Below, one piece after another: positions 1 to 5,694 of a DNA stretch of 5,694 bases. Every line of letters begins with the position of its first letter. Position 1 is the stretch's first letter. The translations under genes and the position numbers were made by a program. The stretch covers positions 1 to 5,694 of the forward strand of contig WGDG01000170.1 in the NCBI GenBank assembly GCA_015493425.1, given 5' to 3'. The notes under the pieces are model-generated. The model was not told the origin of the DNA, did no database searches, and saw nothing but the letters and a program-made list of their open reading frames with translations. This stretch comes from Sulfurovum sp. Lineage in GTDB: Bacteria; Campylobacterota; Campylobacteria; Campylobacterales; Sulfurovaceae.

Positions 1-19
1 AGATGTGTATAAGAGACAG
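1..19 (+). other. Tn5/Nextera mosaic-end sequencing adapter (artefact)
   Basis: Bases 1-19 read AGATGTGTATAAGAGACAG, an exact match to the 19-bp Tn5 mosaic end carried by Nextera-type tagmentation adapters. It sits flush with the contig end, with no transposase gene or further transposon sequence, as expected of untrimmed adapter. The minus-strand reading frame stays open through it and would add about five false residues (VSYTH) to the truncated sulfotransferase. Genuine genomic sequence begins at about base 20. Confidence 0.96.
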
Positions 20-1100
20 CTTTAAATTGTTCAATATATATATTAAACAGTCTTTTAGATTTCTCCTTCTCACCCATCAAGCCATACATTTCCGCTTGAT
101 GAAAATACGCCAATGGATTATTGGGGAAATTCTTCATTGCCTGTTCATAAATATTCAGTGATTGATTATATTGTTTCAAATGTTTATAAGCATTAGCCAA
201 AGTAAGATACACATTAACATTGTTTGAAGATCTCTGCACAAGAGGTTCAAGCAATGTTACCGTCTGGGCATGATCCTCTTTTTTTATATGTCTTAGAACA
301 CACCTGTCTTGAAAGTTTTGCAGTTTCTGTGCAAAATTTGGTATGTTCTTTATTTTGCTATCCAACTGTGCGTTCGCTTCACGATACAGTTTGAAATCCA
401 ATGCATTCTTTTCCAGCACAATCTTTCTCAAAGGAACATCCAATTGATCAAGAACTTTTTCTGCTTTCTCTTCAACTGTCACTTCAAAACGATTGTCTGT
501 CACATTTCTTCTAATGTAGGACAGGTCAATACCCGGAAAAAACGCTTTTAAATACTCTTCGAAAACCACCATCGACTCATCGTAACGGTCAACCACACCA
601 ATACACAGTGTCTGTTTTAAGTTTTCAAGTGCAACGGTGAACTTCTCATTCATCTTCGAAGGTGCCGCACCTCCGCCGGAAAGGAAAATGGTCTGCACAT
701 TGCGAATGGTTGCAGGAGCGTCATCCTGCATATACCACGATACATACTCTTCAAAACTCAATTCTTTTGCTTTGATGGCACCTTTTGTTGTTGCCGGGAG
801 CTGTTTTTTTTCAAAACTGTAAACCGACCGTATCCTGTCAACAGGATGTCTCAGAAAGTAGACCGGATGAAAAGAATACTTTTCTGTATTTTCCGGCATA
901 AAATAGATACTGTGACTTGAAAATGCTTCAATATTAGAATGCTTGTCAAGGTATTCGGTCAAATAGGCCATCTTCCCTTTTCTTAACGCTTCATCTTCAC
1001 GGTGATCAACAAATGCATCTTTAAAAAAATGGCTCAAAGCATCATCAAACGATGAACCGGCATTTTTAAATATATGGACATGCAATAAAATATTCTTCAT
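20..1100 (-). CDS. Sulfotransferase with C-terminal TPR repeats (3' end missing)
   Basis: Probable cytoplasmic PAPS-dependent sulfotransferase, about 360 genuine residues visible, with the C-terminus cut off by the contig end. The N-terminus, HVHIFKNAGSSFDDAL at residues 7-22, is the phosphosulfate-binding loop of the Sulfotransfer_2-like families (usual form HIPKTAGTS). Lys12 and the Gly15-Ser16-Ser17 turn are kept, and Phe replaces the usual Pro. FLRHPVDRIRSVY at residues 82-94 is the 3'-phosphate-binding motif, with Arg84 and Ser92 eight positions apart as usual. From about residue 295 the chain becomes helical TPR: one full repeat (about 295-328, ending FPNNP) and a second running off the contig. 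The ATG at 1100 lies 15 bases after the manC stop, so the two are almost certainly co-transcribed. A nearby ATG at 1105 is excluded because it meets a stop after two codons. Only a weak purine-rich ribosome site (AAAGAGATGAG) precedes the start. The acceptor is unknown; a sugar hydroxyl on a surface glycan is most likely from context, but a tyrosine or other acceptor cannot be excluded. Confidence 0.85.
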
Positions 1101-1115
1101 CTCATCTCTTTCTTC

Positions 1116-2516
1116 TTAGCTTCTTTCAAAATCATCTTCAATCCTGACAATATCATCTTCTCCGGTATACTCCCCAACCTGTGCTTCTATAAGCACAACC
1201 GGGATCACCCCTTCATTTGAAAGGCGGTGCACCTCTCCCATTTTGATGTAGGTGGACTCGTTGGGACGAATGATCTTTGTCTCTTCTCCCACTGTGACCG
1301 TCGCCGTGCCGCTGACGACGATCCAGTGTTCGTTTCTATGGTAATGTTTCTGCAGACTCAAACGTTTGCCAGGTTTGACAACAATCCGTTTGATCTTGTA
1401 GCCCGGAGTCTCTTCGAGTATCGTGTAGGTTCCCCAGGGACGATGTGCAGTGCGGTGAATGTGATGCAGCTGGCTGTTCTTTTGCAGCGTTTTAACTACC
1501 TGTTTCACTTTCTGAGAAGAACCCTTTTTGGAAATGAGCAGTGCATCGCCCGTATCGACGACAATCGTATCTTCAAGATCGACCGTCGCGATCTTTCGCG
1601 CTGTACCGTAAATCAGGTTATTGTGCGAATCGATGCCGATATGGTTCTCATTGAGGGTATTGCCCTTTTCATCTTTGGGCAGTTCTTCATAAAGCGCATC
1701 GAAAGAGCCAACATCGGACCAGGCAATGTCAGCAGGTACAACTTTGACAATATTGGATTTTTCCATAACCGCATAGTCAATGCTCTCTTCAGGGATGGCC
1801 AGCATCTCCTCGTAGCCTATGCGTATCTGTTCTCCTTTTTGGGCACAGTTAAACGCTTTTTGGGATGCTTCATAAATGTCGGGAGCATATTTTTTAAGCT
1901 CTTCAAGGAAGAGACCCGCTTTAAACATGAACATGCCGCTGTTCCAGAGGTAGAGCGTGTCCCGGGTTCCGGATTCCGGGTTCCGGTAGTTGGCTGATAG
2001 ATATTTTTCAGCAGTGGCTTTGTCGGGTTTCTCATGAAAGGCTTTGACATCACAACCGTCCGCTTCGATGTATCCAAAGCCGGTCTCTGCAAAATCCGGC
2101 GTAATGCCGAAAGTTACAAGATAGTCTTCTCTGGCAAGCGCTTCTGCTTCCTGCAATACTTTTGCATAGGCTGCTTCATCTTTTATGAGATGGTCAGAAG
2201 GCGTTACAAAGACTATTTCTTCCGATTCACAGGCCAGACAGGCCAACGCAATAGCCGGTGCCGTATTACGCCCGACAGGTTCAAGCAGATAGGAGCTGTT
2301 CTCTTTCCCCAGTTCTTCCAGTTGATCCAATGCAAGGAAGTATTGTTCCGTGTTGGATACAACACACTGTTTCTGACATACTTTTGCATTCCGTTCAACG
2401 GTCATCTGGAACAGGGACATGTCATCAAAAAGTTTGACGAACTGTTTGGGCATCAGTGTCCTGCTGATAGGCCACAGTCTCGTGCCGCTGCCGCCGCACA
2501 GTATGATATTGGTCAT
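1116..2516 (-). CDS. manC: Mannose-1-phosphate guanylyltransferase / mannose-6-phosphate isomerase
   Basis: Bifunctional cytoplasmic enzyme of 466 residues, close to the family's usual 470-480. The N-terminal domain makes GDP-mannose from mannose-1-phosphate and GTP. The C-terminal type II cupin domain interconverts fructose-6-phosphate and mannose-6-phosphate. Visible signatures are the nucleotide-binding loop GGSGTRLWP (8-16) with Lys24 in PKQF, VTPSDH (104-109), FHEKP (160-164), WNSGMF (191-196) and WSDVGS (266-271). In the cupin domain, the motif from Gln389 to Trp398 (QKHYHRNEHW) plus His430 gives the expected metal set Gln389, His391, Glu396 and His430. All key residues are present, so the enzyme should be active. 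The start is firm: ATG at 2516 overlaps the upstream stop as ATGA and has a good ribosome site (AAGGAAG). Residues about 176-187 hold an extra NPESGTR-containing segment, roughly 11 residues longer than E. coli CpsB/ManC or Pseudomonas AlgA as I recall them, and encoded by a heptanucleotide repeat. The symbol manC is by family; cpsB, xanB and algA are names for homologues. Confidence 0.96.
   Translation of the reverse strand: MTNIILCGGSGTRLWPISRTLMPKQFVKLFDDMSLFQMTVERNAKVCQKQCVVSNTEQYFLALDQLEELGKENSSYLLEPVGRNTAPAIALACLACESEEIVFVTPSDHLIKDEAAYAKVLQEAEALAREDYLVTFGITPDFAETGFGYIEADGCDVKAFHEKPDKATAEKYLSANYRNPESGTRDTLYLWNSGMFMFKAGLFLEELKKYAPDIYEASQKAFNCAQKGEQIRIGYEEMLAIPEESIDYAVMEKSNIVKVVPADIAWSDVGSFDALYEELPKDEKGNTLNENHIGIDSHNNLIYGTARKIATVDLEDTIVVDTGDALLISKKGSSQKVKQVVKTLQKNSQLHHIHRTAHRPWGTYTILEETPGYKIKRIVVKPGKRLSLQKHYHRNEHWIVVSGTATVTVGEETKIIRPNESTYIKMGEVHRLSNEGVIPVVLIEAQVGEYTGEDDIVRIEDDFERS
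1960..1987 (-). repeat. Four-copy heptanucleotide tandem repeat inside manC
   Basis: Four adjacent 7-bp units on the plus strand read tcccggg (1960-1966), ttccgga (1967-1973), ttccggg (1974-1980) and ttccggt (1981-1987). The 11-mer ccgggttccgg occurs perfectly twice, 14 bp apart (1962-1972 and 1976-1986). Because 7 and 3 share no factor, such an array encodes a 7-residue periodic peptide in any frame; here it gives part of YRNPESGTRD. It falls in the loop between the EKP motif and WNSGMF, where ManC homologues normally have only a few residues. The net gain of about 33 bp keeps the frame, so it looks like a tolerated insertion or expansion. Confidence 0.85.
2513..2516 (-). other. ATGA stop-start overlap between the fusion gene and manC
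   Basis: The manC start codon (2516-2514) and the TGA stop of the upstream fusion gene (2515-2513) share bases as ATGA. This arrangement usually means co-transcription and translational coupling, so the fusion protein and ManC are expected to be made from one message. The manC ribosome site lies inside the last codons of the fusion gene. Confidence 0.95.
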
Positions 2517-5500
2517 TTTTCTTCCTTGAATTCATTGAATACATGTGCCATTTTCTCTTTGGCATTCTGCACGGAAAAGTACTTCTGACAGTATGTAAGC
2601 GCCCTTTTTGCCAACGCATCTGACAGTGCATCATTACGGTAAAGTTCTATGACATACCCGGCAAACGTTTCCGGTTCATCCGCGATACGCATGGCTGTTT
2701 CAGCATCTGTCAACCCCTCAGCACCGATCGGTGTTGTAACAGTCGGCATTCCCTTGTACAACGCATCGACGATCTTTCCTTTAATGCCCGCACCATAACG
2801 TAACGGTGCAACCACCACTTTGCATTTTTCATAAAACATATCAAGGGTTACGTCATCTACATACCCGGTCACAATCACATTTTCACTTGCAAGACCCACT
2901 ATTTCCTCCGGTGCATTGGAACCGATAATATAGAGTTTCATCTCCGGTATCTTCTGCACGACCATAGGCCATATCTCGTTTACAAACCATATCATAGCAT
3001 CAATATTCGGAGAATGTCCAAAACCGCCGACAAACATAATACCTTCACGTTCACTTGCCGTATGCTCTCTTTGGCTGAATGTGTCATAAATATAAAGAGG
3101 GACAACATCGACCGAAGCATTAGGATCGATGCGAAGAATCTCTTCTTTCTCCACATTGGAAAAGAAATAGGAAACATCACAGCGGTGTATAAGATCCATC
3201 TCTCTTTTCTGCCACTGTCTACTGCTTTCAAGATACTTACGGTCACCTTTAACCGTATATTCTCTCGCCTCTCTCAGGAAATGGAGGTCATGCCCCATGT
3301 AAATGATCTTCGCATCACTGTATTTACGGATCGTATCGACATATTTTACGGCGATATGGGGGCGCGATATGACAGCATAATCAAAATATTTACCATGCTC
3401 TGCAAACCACTCTTTCCAATGATTTGCATACCAGTTGCCATGCAGGACTTCTATACCCATCTGCTGCAATGCATCCAGATAGGGAGTATCCGGATAATCA
3501 TAAAAGTTATCTCCAATAAAATGGACTTGAATATTGTTTTGCGACAGTATTTTTAAATATTGAAACGTTGCTTTCGAACCGGCATCCTGGTCATAATGCG
3601 GCAGATAATGGTCTACATAAAGCAGGTGACGTTTAGAGGCGGACCTGTCTCTGGCCAGAAAAATATTTTCGGCATTGGGAAAATGCTCTTTTTCAAGCAC
3701 ATGCTTCCACTTGTTGTAAAATTTTTCCTGATTGGAAACCTGGTGCTGTTTAATACCTGTACCAATGTCTGTACCGTTGGATATGCCTTCATAATGTACC
3801 ACAATCGATTTTGGCTGGTACAGTGTTCTGTATCCACGCTTTCTTACTTCGAACGCAAGATCGGTATCTTCATAATATGCCGGAACATAGCGATTGTCAA
3901 ATCCTCCTATTGCTTTCCAGAGAGAGGTACGAACCATCATGGCAGCGCCCGTAAGGTAGTCCGCCTCCTTAACATAATTGTATTCGGGCTTATTCGGATC
4001 ATCCAGACGACCGAAATTCCAGCCACTTGCATCTTGCCAGACAATACCGCCTGCTTCCTGCTGCTGTCCGGACGGATAGACAAGCCGGGAACCTACCATG
4101 CCGACAGTATCACTGGATTCAATGAGTTCTACAAGCGAAGAGAGCCATTGGGGCTGTACATTGGTATCATTGTTTAAAAAAAGCAGATACTCGCCTTTTG
4201 CAAGAGCAGCTCCCCTGTTACAGTTTTTGAGAAATCCACAGTTTTCCTCATTGACTACAAATGTAATGTTTTGTAAATGATGTCTGATTTCCTGTGCAGC
4301 CGGATCGGGTGAGTTGTCATCCATCACAATAATTTCGTAGGGTATGTCCTTGTCTGTATTTTCAATAATGCTCTGAATGCATGCCAAAGTATATTTTTCT
4401 TGATTGTATACAGGGATAATGATGGAAACTTTCGGAATATCACACGCAGGCGCACAAAGCAGCAGATCATCCGTGATCTCATAGGTTTCCGGATCTGTCA
4501 AAACAAGATCATTGAATCCCGTTTTTGCCCTCATAGCCTCAGGTTCAATACGGTATTTTTCATATTTTACATAATGTTTCAGCGGCGGTGTTTTTTGATC
4601 ATCAAAAATATTTTCCCTGTACCACCGATTGTTAAACCAGGCAGCAGGATTTCTGTCTTCTTTCCAGCCAAATGTCATGTAGTGTGTGTAAGGGTCTACG
4701 CCCGCTGCCTGAATATCGGGATACTGCTCTAAATAATATGATGCATCAAATGCTTTTTCCAATAACATATGGAGATGCTCATTCAAAGTAAAAGAGCTGG
4801 AAGCGCGGGCACGCTCGACCATTCTATTGAAATCTGAAACAAAACTTTGTTGTAAATGAGGCAGACTCTTTTCATAGTAAGCGACATCCTGCCATGCTTT
4901 GTCTCTCACCACAGAACGGTTTGTTTGAACACTGTCATACTGCTCAAAACCGGGATCGCCGGCAATCGCGATCTTCTGTTTCAGCTCAGCAATCCCGATG
5001 TCACTGTTACTATTTTTTAGTGTACTTCCCAGCATAGAAGCAACCCTCTCCAAAAAAGAGCGTGGATCAGCGACAATACCTTCATACGCCATAATGCTAT
5101 GTTCAAATTCGGAAATAGTTTGAACAATCTGGGAAAAACTGTTTACGGCAAAATCTATATATGTTTTATAGGCCGCTTCACTAAGATCATTTGTTTCTGC
5201 TCCCCAATATTTGTGTGCAGCTTCCATTTGGGAAAGGAACGTATGATTGACATTGCGTACCACCCATATCACTTTGACATCCACACCGTTTTTTTGTAAG
5301 TTTTGCAAAGACTCTAACATAAATGGCATATTTTCGGTTGAAGCAGTAGATTCGGATATCACCATGTTCTCATAAGATGTTTTCTCACCGGGGAACAGAT
5401 GCATAAAACTTTTTTCCAAAGCAGCATAATCCTGAAAAGGTTTGATGCCTTCACCTCTTCGGGTAGCATACGGCAGCAGCCAAACACCTGTATTTTCCAC

Positions 5501-5694
5501 CAGTCCGGTCAGCGCTGTTGTCAAGGTCAAGCCGCTTCTTGGTATACCAATGATGGCCAATACTTTTTTATTGGTATTTTTTTCAATATGTTTTTGATAT
5601 TTCCCAATAGATGCTTTATAGCCATACTTGCAAAAATGCTCAAAAGCCGATGTTGCAGCTTCGGCATTATGGGTTTGTTGAAGTTGCCTGATAT
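2513..5694 (-). CDS. Sulfotransferase-GT2-GT4 multidomain glycan-building fusion protein (5' end missing)
   Basis: The frame is open from the window edge to TGA at 2513, giving 1059 visible residues, numbered here from the first full codon. No ATG lies upstream of the first domain. The TTG at 5560 cannot be the start, because it would cut the strand KKVLAIIGIPRSG just before the P-loop. Domain 1 (about 40-300) resembles a sulfotransferase: GIPRSGLT at 49-56, VVRNVNHTFLS at 144-154 with Arg and Ser eight apart, and YEGIVADP at 203-210. A spacer with two DP-x-x-HY-type repeats follows (315-384). Domain 2 (about 420-640) is GT2: VSIIIPVYN, Asp458-Asp459 in VMDDNS, NND at 507-509, and the catalytic-type YYEDTD around 606-611. 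Domain 3 (about 687-1057) is GT4-like: DQDAGS at 701-706, MGHD at 799-802, FVGGFGHSPNIDA at 887-899 and RYGAGIKGK at 965-973. I see no signal peptide or membrane segment in the visible part, so it probably works in the cytoplasm or at the inner membrane face, transferring two sugars and perhaps sulfate to one growing glycan. Sugar donors, linkages and acceptor cannot be read from sequence. The sulfotransferase call is weaker than the two glycosyltransferase calls. Confidence 0.88.
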   Translation of the reverse strand, partial: IRQLQQTHNAEAATSAFEHFCKYGYKASIGKYQKHIEKNTNKKVLAIIGIPRSGLTLTTALTGLVENTGVWLLPYATRRGEGIKPFQDYAALEKSFMHLFPGEKTSYENMVISESTASTENMPFMLESLQNLQKNGVDVKVIWVVRNVNHTFLSQMEAAHKYWGAETNDLSEAAYKTYIDFAVNSFSQIVQTISEFEHSIMAYEGIVADPRSFLERVASMLGSTLKNSNSDIGIAELKQKIAIAGDPGFEQYDSVQTNRSVVRDKAWQDVAYYEKSLPHLQQSFVSDFNRMVERARASSSFTLNEHLHMLLEKAFDASYYLEQYPDIQAAGVDPYTHYMTFGWKEDRNPAAWFNNRWYRENIFDDQKTPPLKHYVKYEKYRIEPEAMRAKTGFNDLVLTDPETYEITDDLLLCAPACDIPKVSIIIPVYNQEKYTLACIQSIIENTDKDIPYEIIVMDDNSPDPAAQEIRHHLQNITFVVNEENCGFLKNCNRGAALAKGEYLLFLNNDTNVQPQWLSSLVELIESSDTVGMVGSRLVYPSGQQQEAGGIVWQDASGWNFGRLDDPNKPEYNYVKEADYLTGAAMMVRTSLWKAIGGFDNRYVPAYYEDTDLAFEVRKRGYRTLYQPKSIVVHYEGISNGTDIGTGIKQHQVSNQEKFYNKWKHVLEKEHFPNAENIFLARDRSASKRHLLYVDHYLPHYDQDAGSKATFQYLKILSQNNIQVHFIGDNFYDYPDTPYLDALQQMGIEVLHGNWYANHWKEWFAEHGKYFDYAVISRPHIAVKYVDTIRKYSDAKIIYMGHDLHFLREAREYTVKGDRKYLESSRQWQKREMDLIHRCDVSYFFSNVEKEEILRIDPNASVDVVPLYIYDTFSQREHTASEREGIMFVGGFGHSPNIDAMIWFVNEIWPMVVQKIPEMKLYIIGSNAPEEIVGLASENVIVTGYVDDVTLDMFYEKCKVVVAPLRYGAGIKGKIVDALYKGMPTVTTPIGAEGLTDAETAMRIADEPETFAGYVIELYRNDALSDALAKRALTYCQKYFSVQNAKEKMAHVFNEFKEEK
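2521..2527 (-). promoter_or_regulatory. Ribosome binding site of manC
   Basis: On the minus strand AAGGAAG ends four bases before the manC ATG, with the AAGGA core six bases away. It is the best Shine-Dalgarno match among the starts visible here and supports the ATG at 2516 as the true manC start. Confidence 0.75.
4541..4750 (-). repeat. Two diverged copies of a ~35-residue DP-x-x-HY protein repeat
   Basis: Between the sulfotransferase-like and GT2 domains the protein has FDASYYLEQYPD..DPYTHYMTFGWKEDRNP (4646-4750) followed by a second, degenerate copy, FNNRWYRENI..PPLKHYVKYEKYRIEP (4541-4636). Both follow the order aromatic-rich strand, then P-x-x-HY, then a charged R-x-x-P end. The first copy matches a short module known to precede or link glycosyltransferase domains in large bacterial surface-glycan enzymes. 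Its function is not established; a spacer or a glycan/partner docking element is plausible. Confidence 0.7.

Noticed and set aside
1..19. A real transposon end or IS50/Tn5 insertion
   Set aside because: There is no transposase or further Tn5 sequence, and the match is exactly adapter length and flush with the contig edge.
1101..1115. Promoter or terminator between manC and the sulfotransferase gene
   Set aside because: The 15-base gap is too short and has no inverted repeat or T-run; the genes read as one operon.
1960..1987. CRISPR or integron-type repeat
   Set aside because: The units are only 7 bp with no spacers and lie inside an intact reading frame; this is a simple tandem repeat.
1227..1997. 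A 256-codon plus-strand open frame opposite manC
   Set aside because: It is entirely antisense to a well-supported manC with intact motifs, and its translation shows no recognisable domain. It is an open-frame shadow.
1817..2092. A 91-codon minus-strand frame with NPEPGTR-like repeats
   Set aside because: This is the manC heptanucleotide array read in another frame. A 7-bp array gives periodic peptides in any frame, so the periodicity is not evidence for a gene.
3014..4177. Plus-strand open frames of 180 and 205 codons opposite the fusion gene
   Set aside because: Both are antisense to conserved GT2 and GT4 motifs, and their translations look random and rich in Cys, Phe and Ile.

Overview
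The window is a fully coding stretch of a bacterial surface-glycan locus. Three genes are packed head to tail on the minus strand, so the direction of transcription runs from base 5694 towards base 1. Nothing credible is encoded on the plus strand. Moderate GC, short intergenic gaps and the flavour of the proteins suggest a Gram-negative, possibly marine proteobacterium or Campylobacterota (Sulfurovum/Sulfurimonas-like). That placement rests on overall impression and is inference. The first 19 bases are exactly the Tn5/Nextera mosaic-end adapter, so this end of the contig is a library artefact, most likely from a draft or metagenomic assembly.

Layout in transcription order: (1) 5694 to 2513, a very large protein of at least 1059 residues whose start lies beyond the window. 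It has a sulfotransferase-like domain, then two short tandem repeats of the DP-x-x-HY type, a GT2 (GT-A fold) glycosyltransferase domain and a GT4-like (GT-B fold) glycosyltransferase domain. (2) 2516 to 1116, manC, a bifunctional mannose-1-phosphate guanylyltransferase/mannose-6-phosphate isomerase. It overlaps gene 1 by the 4 bases ATGA and carries a small in-frame insertion made of a heptanucleotide tandem repeat. (3) 1100 to 20, a second, unrelated sulfotransferase with C-terminal TPR repeats, starting 15 bases after manC and cut off by the contig end.

Read together, the operon supplies GDP-mannose (the precursor of mannose, fucose, rhamnose and related GDP-sugars), at least two glycosyl transfers and two sulfotransferases. 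The simplest inference is a sulfated exopolysaccharide, capsule, O-antigen or protein-linked glycan. The most unusual element is the single-chain sulfotransferase-GT2-GT4 fusion. No promoter, terminator, RNA gene, CRISPR array or complete mobile element is visible; any operon promoter must lie upstream of base 5694.
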